NCBI GenBank assembly: GCA_905250075.1
Contig: CAJNOP010000001.1
Location: 5,723,126-5,787,125, forward strand
Direction of reading: 5' to 3'
DNA: 64,000 nucleotides
DNA from: Rotaria sp. Silwood1
Lineage: Eukaryota; Rotifera; Eurotatoria; Philodinida; Philodinidae
Position numbers and translations under genes: made by a program. The notes beneath the pieces are model-generated. The model searched no databases. It was not told the origin of the DNA and saw only the letters and a program-made list of their open reading frames with translations. Positions 31,801-43,271 of this stretch are shown piece by piece; the first letter of the stretch is position 1, and every line of letters begins with the position of its first letter.

Positions 31801-33741
31801 TCATATCAATATTTTGGTTTTTTTAAAATTTAGATTTGATAAAGCATTGATTGCATTTCTTGATTGTGTTAATCAAGTATTAAAAAAAAGGATTTTCTTT
31901 TCAATTATAATCAATAATTTCATGTCTTTTTATCTAGTTTAAATTAGCAATTGAATCAAAAAATCAACGTTTTTGTTTGCCATATAAAATGAATGAAAAA
32001 CAGAAAGGTGTTATTACTGATAGTAATGGACATCAATTTCATGTCATGTACATAAAGAAGTCTATCGGATAAGATAAACACCCTTCATTGAAAAAGTCAC
32101 CTATACTGTTATTTGGAGAATTCGTAAGGAATCGAGTGTTGTAAAGAAAATCACTTTTTCGTCAAATCTTTATGCTTTTAGACGCTATATACAAATTAAT
32201 GAATACTATATCAATTATTTGTAATATAACCAAATATTAGGACTCAGTATATCTTTAAACCAACTTTGATCGAATCGTATGTGTCGAATAATACTCAGAA
32301 TAGCTTTCTTCGTGACCAAAACCGTATCAGTTTTCCTAGCTTTTGTAGTGTTGGACCTTCATGATGTGTTAAGTTTCTTCGATACTGCTCTTGAGAGCAA
32401 AGGGGACCAACAATGTAATTTACTCACAAAACTGTATACCTCACAGCTCTATCAATTAGCAATTGATTATCCTCTTGATAGATATGCGTCATGGTACAAT
32501 AGGCCAGTCAATGCCCAAAGAAAGTCATTTTCTCGATTTTTTTAAGGATAGAAAACTATATGAGTTTTCGGATAGATACTTTTTGAGTGGAAAGTTTTCT
32601 ATCTAATAATATTAAGTTCTCATCTTGTATCATTTGACATAGATTGATCTTTGAAAGGTGGAAAAAAAATTCACTTTCGGATATTTGGAAGGAGTACAGG
32701 AAAGGACTATTACAAAGATTAGTTTTTATTTTATTTTGTTCATGACAGATTTAGAATCTCAGTTGCTTGGTGTGATTAAAGCGTTAAGCTCTATTAGATT
32801 CAATATGTGTTCGGTCTCTTATAAGAATCAAAAACTTTGTACATCGTCGTACTTTTCTCCAAGGTCCGAAAACGAAAATTTCTTTTACATTTTCGAAAGA
32901 TCCATATATGTCAAATGAGAGAGCATCACAAAATTATTATTATTAGATAAAAACGCTTTCACTCAAAAACTGTTTATCGTAAAACTCAAATAGTTTTCTC
33001 TCCTTAAAAAATCGAAAATCGGGCCTCTTTTAGACATTGATAGACCGATTAGACCATGATGCATATCAATTCAGAGGACAATCATTTGCTATACTTATAG
33101 ATCTTCGTGAGATATATTTTGTCAGAAAACCGCACACTTAGTTGTGTTTGTCTTCAAGGATCAGTATCGAAGAATTTAAAACAGCATCAAAGCCAAAAAC
33201 TGAGGAAAACGCTAGGGTTTTAGGTACTAAGAAAACTGTTGTGTGAAGCTAAATTGAAGTAACTTTAGATAAAATTTGATAAATATTGGTTCGGAGATGG
33301 ATTGCGTGCTAATATTTGGTTATATTACAAGTAATTGCTATAGTATTCATTAACTTGTATATAACTTCTCGGAGCACAAATACTTGACGAAAAAGTGATT
33401 TTCTTGACAACATTTGATACATCACGAGCTGCCCTCCAAAGCAATATAGGTGATTTTTCAAATGAAGGATGCTCATTATTTCATAAGATTAAATATTATT
33501 ATTATTATTGTAATATTTTGATTAGCTATCAAGTAAGTAAACAAGAAGAGTGGACAAAAGCATTAAAATATATGCTAACTAATTTAAAATGGGGTAAATT
33601 ATATTCGTAATACTTCTTCGTGATGTAAAAAGTTTGTTCATTTAAGGTTTAACTTGGATAACAAGTCAATTACCTGACGACATGACAACATCGAATGCAA
33701 TACCGTCTCCATCGTCTCCAACAGTTACATCGCCTAGATAG
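28877..33741 (+). CDS. BECN1: Beclin 1 (ATG6)
   Basis: Subunit of the class III PI3-kinase (VPS34) complexes that start autophagy and endosome maturation. The start [20 protein letters not shown] gives the N-terminal CxxC pair. [18 protein letters not shown] marks the entry to the coiled coil, which runs through [26 protein letters not shown] and [10 protein letters not shown]. The evolutionarily conserved membrane-binding domain follows: [50 protein letters not shown] and [25 protein letters not shown]. The last coding exon (33647-33741) ends TSPR. Most introns are short; those at about 29984-31127 and 32048-33525 are long. The region equivalent to the BH3 helix is poorly conserved and lacks the LxxxGD core. 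Confidence 0.95.
32081..33471. repeat. 1.4-kb foldback filling a Beclin intron
   Basis: The left half and the reverse complement of the right half align in order along almost the whole 1,478-bp intron (32048-33525). Matching blocks include CCTTCATT.GAAAAA, AGAAAATCACTTTTTCGTCAA, AATGAATACTAT, TTGTAATATAACCAAATATTA, TTCTTCGATACTG, GATATGC.TCATGG, GATTTTT.TAAGGA.AGAAAA, ATCTAATAATA and TCATTTGACATA. The centre is near 32776. By eye, arm identity is about three quarters. Open reading frames inside (32279-32545, 32658-32918, 33395-33610) belong to the repeat or to exon read-through and have no coding character. Confidence 0.85.
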
Positions 33742-33938
33742 AATGAAAGTGTATTTTATTGCATACATTTTTCTTTTCTTTTTCTATATTTATTTTATTT
33801 ATTGTAAATGATTTTCTTTGTTCTTTATCTATTATTATTATTATTATTATTGAATTAAGATACGATGACAGAAAAGAAAAATTTTTTTGTGAATTGTTTT
33901 CTTTTGCTTTTTTAAGAAAAAAAAATATTATTATTAAA

Positions 33939-35418
33939 ATGTTTATATCAAAAGATTTATTATTGAAAAGTTTATTGAATAGTAATCATACTATTAATAT
34001 TCAACGTACATTTACTCTTTCATCTATTCATTTTCGAAGACGTATTAAACATCCAACATATCAATTTTTTCCATATCAAAAATATGATAGTGCTAATCCA
34101 GTTCCACATAGAGATCGAGTACCTGTTTGGAGGTAAATATTATAAGTTTACTTTTTTATCGTTTATTAACATGTCAAAATTTTCATTTGATAGTCGATTA
34201 CAATTAACAACAAAAATGGCTAGTGAACATAAACCAGGTGGTCATAAACTTTGGCATGCTATGTATATGGCTCGTAAGTTAATTAATTAGAGATTTTCTC
34301 GATTGATGTAGTTTTACGATTAAAGAAAATAGGTTTCTAGAATAGTTGAAAAATTATGATATTCAGAACAATTATATAAAATAAATAGTAAAGTATACAA
34401 GAAGAATTTCGATTTTGTTCTTCACAAATATTTGCCACTAGAAGTGTTAAGCCAATCGGCTGAGTCACTGTTGCCATAGCACAAAGATATATATTTGATT
34501 TTTGAATTATCAGTCAATTTTCTATCTTTTTCCATTTCAAAATCTTCTAAAAGAAAGAAAATTTTTTAAAAATTCATCAAAAACTTCCAGTCGTTGCCAC
34601 TGACTAATTCATCGGTTCATCATTGTAAGATCTACAATAAGATTATCAATAGTTGAATATGGATAAGTCTTTTGAAAAAACTAACAATCAATTCATAGAA
34701 TAATTCTCAATATTTGACAAAAAAAGTAAATGTAAATATCAAAGATAAGATAACGACTGACCCATAACTTGATCAAAGGTGAGTAATGCTAGGAATATGA
34801 GTTTATTATTTCTATGCTGCATTCGATATTCATTTCATATTTCACTGAAATATCACATATCAGTAATATATATAACTTACAATGATTTAATAATAATCAT
34901 TCTATGGCTTGAACGGTGCCAGATCAGATTTAAACATTGTCAATACGATTTTTTCGAAGAAAAGATATCAGATATGCATTTCTTATTATTATTAATTGGT
35001 TTTCATTTATTAGAATTAGAAAGATGTTTTCGATGATTTATCATCTTTTAATATTTCTAATTATAGATCGTGGTGTACAAATGCCTGGTTATTTTGATCA
35101 TCAAACTGGTAAATTTGTTTATGTTGAAGAAATGGAACCTGAATTAGTTGTACCTGATTTAACTGATTTTAAAGTAAATTTTTAAAGAAATATAATTTTA
35201 TTGTTTGCTTTTTTTGTCTTATAAAAATATTTCTTTAGTTAAAACCATATGTATCATATGATGTAACAGAAATCAAACAAGATCAATTTTTAGCACGTGA
35301 TTTATTTAATGCAACATATGCAAAATCAATAGCTGATCAATTTAAGCGTGGTGAAATCAATCCAATTGATGATAATGATAATGAAGAAAAGAAAGAAAAA
35401 ACTGATACAATGTCTTGA
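33939..35418 (+). CDS. MRPL41: Mitochondrial large-subunit ribosomal protein mL41
   Basis: Component of the mitochondrial 39S ribosomal subunit. Four exons (33939-34132, 34194-34273, 35067-35173, 35239-35418) join in phase to 186 residues. The N terminus (MFISKDLLLKSLLN...) is rich in Lys, Ser and Arg, consistent with a mitochondrial targeting peptide. The diagnostic part is RGVQMPGYFDHQTGKFV followed by VEEMEPELVVPDLTDFKLKPYVSY, matching mL41, then a helical stretch (FNATYAKSIADQFKRGEINP). The acidic/basic tail EEKKEKTDTMS is longer than usual and so is the N-terminal region. An upstream in-frame ATG (33759) would add a low-complexity Phe/Ile stretch and is rejected. The gene begins 198 bp after Beclin 1 and ends 24 bp before PRUNE1 on the other strand. 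Confidence 0.88.
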
Positions 35419-35442
35419 ATAGAATTTGAAAAATAAATTGTT

Positions 35443-37106
35443 TTAGGATGAATTGTGTGGTACAAAATCTTTTGCAAATTGTTCAATTAATGGTAAAATT
35501 TGTTTGCGAGATGCTTGAACATTTCTTTGTTCAAATAATTTAATACGTGCTTGATTTATTGGTATACCACGTTCACGTAAATTAAGATTATGTTCGTCAC
35601 GTTGTATATATTCATTTATTGGAGGCATATGTTCATATTTTTTAACATAAAAACCTAATTGACGTGTTATTTCGTCATTATTTGTTTCAAGTGAAAGCAT
35701 AATTACACCATCCGCATTATCATTATTAGATAAAAATTCATCTATATCTTTCATTGTTTTTAATTGTCCGATAAGTTTCTATCAAAAAAAAAAAAAAATA
35801 ATAATAATTCAACAAAAGAAACAAAATTAAATATTTCATTTTACTTCAACTGTATATCCTGATGGTAGACTAGAAATAGCAAGACGAATATTAGGTCCAA
35901 TGACCTGCTTAACATCTTTTTGTAATGAATCTTGAATAGACATTCCTAATAATCAATAAATGAATAGGTATATTTCATAAGGCAGAAAAAAACGATAAAA
36001 AGTGTTCAATTAATAACCTGTTGTAGCAGCAGCTTTCTGTCTCAAATCTTTATATAATTTTGAATCGTCAACAATGTAAGTTCGGTAAGTTAAAAGTTGT
36101 TCGTATATTTGCTTATCTTTTTCTGTTGCCTTACCAGCGCTTGGTGAAAAATTGAGTGTGTCGAATAGAATAGGTCCTTGAATGAATCAATGATAATATT
36201 TTTTATCACATTTTTATCTTCTTGTTTTTTTTTGTTTTTCTTTTTTTCGTTTCCTATTTGCTTACCAGTTAACAAATAAGCGATTTCATCAGTCATTTGA
36301 AAATTTGTATTAGATGTGAGGATTTCTTCAGCTATTAATGTACAACATGAACCAACAAGTTCAATTTTAATTTTTGATGGACTAGAAGAGAAAAATATAA
36401 AACATATACAAGAAAATAAACAGAAAAAGAAATCTATTGATTATACTCTTTTAATACAATTGAATTTTCTTTTCGAGGATGATGATCAATTATTTGTGTT
36501 ACGATTTTATTGAATTTTGAATATAAACAATGATGATCAACAAGAATTATTTCAAGTTTATTTCTATCGTATAAATCATTTAAATTAATATCATCAATAA
36601 AAATCATATTCGATTGATTTTCTTTTAAAAACCAATGTATTTCAGTACGCAAACGAAATATTGATGGTTGTGTATTTAATATAGGTATATGAAGAATTTC
36701 ATCTTGTGATTGACATGTCTAAGATTGTAAAAAAAAACAAAAAAAAATCGAACAATAAACAAAACCAAAACTGATTTGTTCATTTTCATTAACGTACACT
36801 ATGAAGAAAATATGCATAGACACATGCACTTATAGCTGAATCAAGATCACAAGCTTCATTACCCAAAACAATACGAATGAGACGAAATTGCACCAAATTG
36901 GCCTTATATGTACAAAGAAAAATCATGCTAAGAATTTATTTTTAGATAACAATCGATCAAAATTTCTTTTCATGCCATATCGATTAAGTATACATATCGA
37001 TATGTTATGAATAAAAAAATCTTGATCAAACTACATAGAGACACATATAAAATTTATGTCCTACCAGCTGTGATTTTGCATATATTAAATAATCGGTAAA
37101 ATCCAT
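35443..37106 (-). CDS. PRUNE1: PRUNE1-type DHH phosphoesterase (exopolyphosphatase)
   Basis: DHH-superfamily metal-dependent phosphoesterase; animal Prune hydrolyses short-chain polyphosphate and has been linked to cell motility. The start at 37106 gives MDFTDYLIYAKSQL. The next exon carries IVLGNEACDLDSAISA, the first metal-binding motif. The exon at about 36719-36470 holds FIDDINLND, the signature LVDHHCLYSKFNK and QIIDHHPRKE. The following exons give IELVGSCCTLIAEEIL, LLTGPILFDTLNFSPSAGKATEKD, and the DHHA2 region QDSLQKDVKQV...GPNIRLAISSLPSGYTVE, ending RKQILPLIEQFAKDF. The long disordered C-terminal tail of vertebrate PRUNE1 is missing, as in many invertebrates. All metal ligands I can place are present, so it should be active. 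It is convergent with MRPL41. Confidence 0.93.
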
Positions 37107-38933
37107 TGTTAACTTAAATAGTCTAAAACTAAAATTAAATACCAAATATTACCTTAATTCTTTGAACAAAAGAAACACTTCATTATACATATAATTAGTT
37201 TCATTTTAAACATATTCAAAATTAGGATAACAATAGAAGTACATTTATAAAGCGTATATATTGTTTTTATTCACATAAACATGATAAAATGAAATGAAAC
37301 ACTTAAAGCATTATTGATTATTTTTATTGTTTTCATATTCGATAGGTAGCGAAGATATTAATTTTATACATATCTTCTTCATACTATTAGATTTTGACAT
37401 ATTCGTCAATATAAAACTATTATTAATGATTATATCATATAAGCCAAGTTTGATATTCTTTAGTCGATGTTTCAACAAGTCTAATTCAGAAATATTTTTT
37501 TAAAATTAAAACAAACAATAAAAATTCAAGAGCCCATAATTCAAAATACTTATATCATATATGTTATGTACACAAAATAAAACAAAATTCAACTGATGAT
37601 CCATAAAGATCGAACATTCATTGATATCAACAACTGAAATATATCTATCAATGTATAGTGCATAAAAAAAAAAATGAATAAGATTTTCTGTAGTATTGTT
37701 TAATTATAAATATTATTTGATGAATATGTGTTTACTGTTAATAATTACTAAATAAGTAATTAATAAACAAATAGAAAATGATTTAAACTTAAAATAAAAT
37801 AATTTCATTCATCAAAAAATATTTAACACACTTATTTTATCAATAAATATTTTCCAAAATCGAATTCATTATTTGTAAATGATTTAAATATTTGATTAAA
37901 CTTATTAATTAAGTAATGAAACTCATTATATTAATCAAGTAAAGTTTTATTACTTTTAAGTTATATTGAAACTAATTTAACATCTAGTAATATTTCTGTT
38001 TTCAATAATAAACTCAAATTCGTGATAACTTTATTTTTCAAGTTATTCTAATCTTTTATCAAGACACAGTTTATTTACAAACAACAAATCACATGTTTCA
38101 TACAGACACAAGAAATATTTACATAAAAACAACAAGTGACTGTCGCAATATCAATGAAATATAATGTACTTTAGCCACATCAGAGCAATGACATAAAAAG
38201 TAACCTTAGGTAACTCTCTGCGTATTTCAAGTGACATTTCTGATCAACCAATCAGAAACAAAATGTTCATTTTTTTGTATAATTTCGATATTTTATTTCA
38301 AAAAAAAATCTTTTTCTTCTAATAATAAAAGAAACATTTTTAAATCAATTTCTCAATGTTATTTTTCTCATTTCTCAAATCAATTCTTATTCGTCTAAAA
38401 TAAAACAATAAAGGTCAATTTACGTCTATATTCAATATGGTTAGTAAAGCATCATATATATATAGATACACATTATTTCGTTGTTGTTTTTTTTTTTTTT
38501 ATAAAGACGACAATTTACACATCAATATTTATTTTTTTCTTCTCTTTTGGCATTATGATTTCTTTACTTTTGTTTATAATTAACATCTCGAGTTGTTCTC
38601 ATTTGTATGACAAGTATGAAAATTTAGGAAATGACGCATAAATAAACAGAAAATACCAAGAATATGAATAGTATCGTGTTGTGTATATAATTCGCTTATT
38701 CGTTCGACGAATATGCCGAATGTCTATGTTCAGACGGAGTCTATCTTCTTACAGGCAAAAAAATAAAGAAACACAAATACATCCGGATTGTTCTTATTAA
38801 ACTTGTGATTTTAATCCAGTTGAAAATAAATTTATATCAACAGCGAAATGTACCATACAAAAAAAAACTGAATGAAGTTTTTAGATTAACGCCATTTTAT
38901 TATCGTATTTAATACTAATAATAATATATTGAA
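37107..38933. other. Intergenic, no gene seen
   Basis: About 1.8 kb of very AT-rich sequence between PRUNE1 (-) and ALYREF (+), likely holding both promoters. Long A/T runs (for example 37730-37960) and a TATATATATA run at about 38453-38463 are present. I find no open reading frame of interest and no tRNA-like structure. Confidence 0.55.
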
Positions 38934-39875
38934 ATGGCCGCTTCGGATAAACTTGGTCTTGGACTTGACGATATCATTCGATTAGATCGTACAACAAATC
39001 GACGTGGTGGTGGTGGTGGTGGTGGTCGTGGTGGTGGAAATCGAGCATTTCAAGGACGTACTGGTCGAGGAGGTGCTAATGGATTTCGAGCTCGTGGTGG
39101 TGGTGGAATAGTAAGTTTTTCTTTCTTCTTTTTTAATTTATTTTATATGTTTTTGTTTAGCCTCGAACATCAAATCCATCAGCAATAGGTCGTTGGAAAC
39201 ATGACCTTTATGATGATAATACAAATCGAAATCGAGAAATACCAAGAAATACTGGTGTGAATAGTACAACGAAATTGCTTATTTCAAATCTTGATTTTGG
39301 TGTAACTACAAATGATATTAAAGTAAGAATTTTTTTTATTATTCTATTGCAATTTAAAAAAGAATATGTTTCTTCATTGTTTTTTTTTTCAAGGAATTAT
39401 TTGAAGATATAGGAGCTGTACGTGCAGCTCGTGTACATTTTGATGAAAGTGGCCGATCTTTAGGCACAGCTGAAGTTGTCTATGAACGTCGTGCAGATGG
39501 TATTACTGCTCAACAAAAATATAATTCCCTTAATCTTGATGGTATACTATTGAAAACAAAAAAAAAGTCACAAATGAATTTTGAGGTTATTTTGTTTTAT
39601 GATTAGGTCGTCCAATGGACATCAAACTTGTCGGTAGTGTCGACGATGGATCTAAATCACGATTAAGTCGTTTTTCATTAGCTAATGTAGGTAATAATAG
39701 AACACAACGGTCTGGTATTCGTAATACTAATCAACAAAATTATGTTGGCGGAAATCGAACACGTGGTGGTAAACAACAACAAAATGGTACTAGTAGAAAG
39801 AAAGAAGAAATTACAGCTGACGATCTTGATGCTGAGCTTGATGCATATCGTGCTGAAAGTAAACAAAAAAATTAA
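38934..39875 (+). CDS. ALYREF: mRNA export adaptor ALYREF/THOC4
   Basis: Nuclear RNA-binding adaptor that links the TREX complex (UAP56/DDX39B) to the export receptor. Four exons (38934-39110, 39161-39322, 39394-39541, 39607-39875) give 251 residues. The N terminus has the UAP56-binding motif (LGLDDIIRLDR), then an RG/GGRGG-rich arginine region. The central RRM has RNP2 LLISNLDFGV and an RNP1-like stretch GRSLGTAEVVYERRADG; its C-terminal part is NSLNLDGRPMDIKLVG. A second Arg/Gly/Asn-rich region follows, and the C-terminal UAP56-binding motif is ITADDLDAELDAYRAE. The architecture is complete and canonical. Confidence 0.96.
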
Positions 39876-41702
39876 AATGATATTTCTTCATTTTGTTTTG
39901 TTTGTCTTTGTGTGTTGTATACAAAATTATTCAATTAACATGTATAAAGACATAACATGTTTTTGAAATATTCATCATATCTGATCTATTTCATTTTGTT
40001 TCTTCTTTTTGTTGTGGTTTGTTATATATGTCATCAATTGTATTTGCTCTGTTCTTTTTCTCTTGTTTTTGCTATTAATGAGTATGTGTGTTCTTTTGTT
40101 TTTTGTATAGTTACTGTGTGAGTCAACCGGTTGCTTATATCAGACATAAAAAGAAAATATATGACCATCCGATCACATACTGAAAATGTGAACAAAACAA
40201 TAAAGATTATTGATGTTTTTTTGGTTTAAAATTTCTTTCGACGTAAATAATGATCCTGAAATAGAAAAAAAAAACAGTAGAGTTCAAAGAATGGTTTAAT
40301 TCTTTGAGAGAACCGGCCGTTTTTTTTTGACAGAAAAAAAGTTGGATTTTTCATCTATGAAATCAATTATACAGTCCTGGATAAAAGTAACTTTCCTTGA
40401 TGAAGAACTACTATTCCTTTTGATGTCAAGCTGATATTTTGAGCACAAGAATGGGACCATACAATCTAATCGCAAAAATCAATCCATTCTGCATTGGTTC
40501 ACAGGTATTACTGGAACTAAGATTTACACATCACTTTTCTTTTGTGATTACCTTAAGCTGAATCATGTTAATAGAAATATTTTCATCCAACTTTTCATTC
40601 GAGTGGTCGATACATTAACTAATTTCAATTCAAAATTCGTTAGCAAATACATTAAAATAACTAAGATATTGTCTTTTTCATTAAGAATATATGTGGAAAA
40701 ACAAATACTGCTTGTTTTTTTTTGGTAAGATAGATCTTTTCCATGAGGTGATGAGTCATTTATGAAAGTTTTAAAACTGCAACATCAAATAAAGTCAAGT
40801 TAGCACCGCTAAAAAGGTTCACAATTGCAGAGCATGCTAATTATTAAGATGTTCACCAATTGTCATAGTTTATGATAATAATGCAGTAGCCATATGAGAT
40901 AGCCTTTAGCGCTAGAAAAAATAGTAGTAGATTGTGAAATAACAAAACAACAACTTTCTGAGTGCATATTTCCCTGGAATATATTTTTCACGAGTGGACG
41001 ATAATATTTGAATCATAACCATGGTACATGTAAACTCATCAAGCGACATTACTGTTTTGTCATCATGCTTTATTATTACATGCATGTAACTTAAATATCA
41101 GTTTAATGTCATTAAGAATAATAGTATTTAATGGATAACAACTATTTTTGTCCAAGAAGTATAACAAAGAACAATTCAATAATATATGAAAAGGAAAGTT
41201 AATTCAGAAAAAAATACTAAAAGCTTAATAAACTATGAAATTCGTCGAAACAACCAACAATGAAAAGATCTACATTACAATATTTACATATATAGAGTGA
41301 ATCAGTCCTTTTTTCTAAATCTTCGACTAGCGTGTGTAATACACCAAAAATTTTTTGAATAATTTTTTTTTTCTATTTGTTATTTGAGATACACACGAGA
41401 TGGAAAGTGTCTCGTTTGATTGGAAGGTCATTGCAATATGATCGATTGTAGATTTTAGAGCACTATAAGCTTTCTAGGTTTTACGCATAAATTGCAATCA
41501 ATAATCTACAAATTTAAATTTCTTTCCGATATTGACCTTATACAGCAAATATGCAATAAACGATGACGAACTAAACTGAGTTTAACAGATGTATACCATA
41601 TCAAGACTATTCCATAACGTCTTTATGTGTTAATATGTATATTGATATAAAATCTATATTAAAAATTCCACTTTTAGTATATTGAAAGACTTCTTGCTTT
41701 AA
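39876..41702. other. Intergenic, no gene seen
   Basis: About 1.8 kb between the 3' ends of ALYREF (+) and CFAP299 (-). It is AT-rich with weak internal similarities, such as TTTTCATTCGAGTGGTCGATA (about 40595-40615) against TTTTTCACGAGTGGACGATA (about 40985). No open reading frame of interest or RNA gene is seen. Confidence 0.5.
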
Positions 41703-42938
41703 TCAAACATATCGGCCCGGCTTCTAAAGGATTAATATGTATATTATTATTTGTTTCGAAAAGACAAATTAATAATTTTCTAAGTATTTCAGAAAAAAAA
41801 GAAAAAAAATTTAACATTTACATAGAGAATAATTTGTAAGTATCCCATTGTATTTATACTTGTTCGTGTTGTTCCATCTCCATAATGTTTTGATTCTGGA
41901 TCAACATAAACAATTTTTCTATCATGTTCACATCGAAATCGTATTCCATTAACATCAGGTAATAAATGAAAATTATTCGTATCATTCGATGTACACATAT
42001 GTGTATCCCAATTATAATAACTTAAATCTGTCGTTAATGGTATAAGTTTATTTTGTCCAATAAAAAATTGTGTAAAATCTTCAAGTTTTAATCGATATGC
42101 ATAGTCAATATATGCTGATATTTCATGACCGATATTATTTCGATCACGTATAAATATGATTGTTAATAAACGTGTTGTTCGATTGGCTTCTTCACGGGAA
42201 GCAAGTGCTTTAGCAAATGGTTCAGTAACAGTTAATGAATCACTTATTGTTGGTATTGGACCTTGTCGACGAGATTGAAGAATAAGTTCAGCACGATGTT
42301 TACGTTCTTGAAAATCTTTTCGAGATATAGCATGACCAATACCTCGATAGCCTAATTCAACAAATTCACGTGCTATATCACTATCCTTAACATTGAAACA
42401 AAAAACAGAAGACGATTAACTTTTGTTATGTTTTTTTTCATTAAAAATAAATCTTGCCTGTAAATAATTTTGATCGATTTCTGATATTTGACTATCGAGA
42501 AATGCTTCATATGCTATAAAATAAATTAAATAAAATTAACTAGTTCTGATTTGAATACCAACATGAACACACAACTCTAGAGAAATTCTAATTGATATCA
42601 ATTAATCTATACAAATATTTTATTAATGTCATTCTATTTGATCATGACTTACAAAAATGATATAAACTTTTATCACTACAATCTATTGTTGTCTAAAAAA
42701 AATCAAAAGCAAAGAAACCTCTAGATAAGCTTAGTAAATTACAATAAACTTAAGTTCATATTATCTCTCACATATATTAATTGTATTTCTCAACCTACTA
42801 GTAAATTCAGTAACAAAATCAGCCATTGTCTTTTGATCATCATCAATATTAAATTGACGAGCTGGTTTCTATAATTATTCTATGTAATATATTAAAAAGA
42901 TAATTAACTATAAGACTCACATTTTTAGCTGTATTCAT
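41703..42938 (-). CDS. CFAP299: Cilia- and flagella-associated protein 299
   Basis: Conserved protein of motile cilia and flagella of unknown biochemical activity. The start at 42938 gives MNTAKN; small exons follow (KPARQFNIDDDQKTMADFVTEF, TTIDCSDKSLYHF, AYEAFLDSQISEIDQNYLQ). The large exon from 42385 holds the family core: DIAREFVELGYRGIGHAISRKDFQERK, IFIRDRNNIGHEISAYIDYAYRL, DLSYYNWDTHMC, RFRCEHDRKIVYVDPESKHYGDGTTRTSI and LQIILY. The intron before this exon has a GC donor (CAG|GCAAGA, 42457). The C terminus is uncertain. A donor after ILY (GTAAATG) can join to an acceptor at 41724, giving a 21-nt last exon encoding KPGRYV and TGA at 41703. Read-through would instead stop at 41789 after a Phe run. 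Head to head with UBE3A. Confidence 0.9.
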
Positions 42939-43271
42939 TGTTTAATGATTAATTAAAACATCTATTCCCGCTTTTTTTCAACACAATAAATAAATGTACA
43001 AACGCCCTCTGCAGAATTTTTCCTTAACATTTTTTTCTTCCTAGCTTCATCCACGTTCTATTGGCATATATACTTCGTAGCTGTGGTAAAATAGTGGCAA
43101 ACAAATACTTAAAATATCTCTGTAGTATAAATCTGAGGAAGTATTTGACAAAACAATAACTGAGATTTAATAACAAATAATTATTGGATAGAATATTTTT
43201 CCAAAATAAAAGTTTCATATTTTTCTAGAAAGCAAATAGTATTAAGATCTATACATATTCAAAGAAATTCA
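42939..43271. promoter_or_regulatory. Shared divergent promoter interval
   Basis: Only 333 bp separate the start codons of CFAP299 (-) and UBE3A (+), so the interval must contain both promoters or a bidirectional one. No clear TATA box is seen. A minus-strand reading frame at 43024-43218 has no family resemblance. Confidence 0.5.

Noticed and set aside
32279..32918. Reading frames inside the Beclin intron
   Set aside because: They lie in the arms of the foldback and are interrupted on the partner arm; no conserved protein features.
33759..33938. Upstream in-frame extension of mL41
   Set aside because: Phe/Ile-rich low-complexity sequence unlike a protein; the ATG at 33939 starts a plausible mitochondrial targeting peptide.
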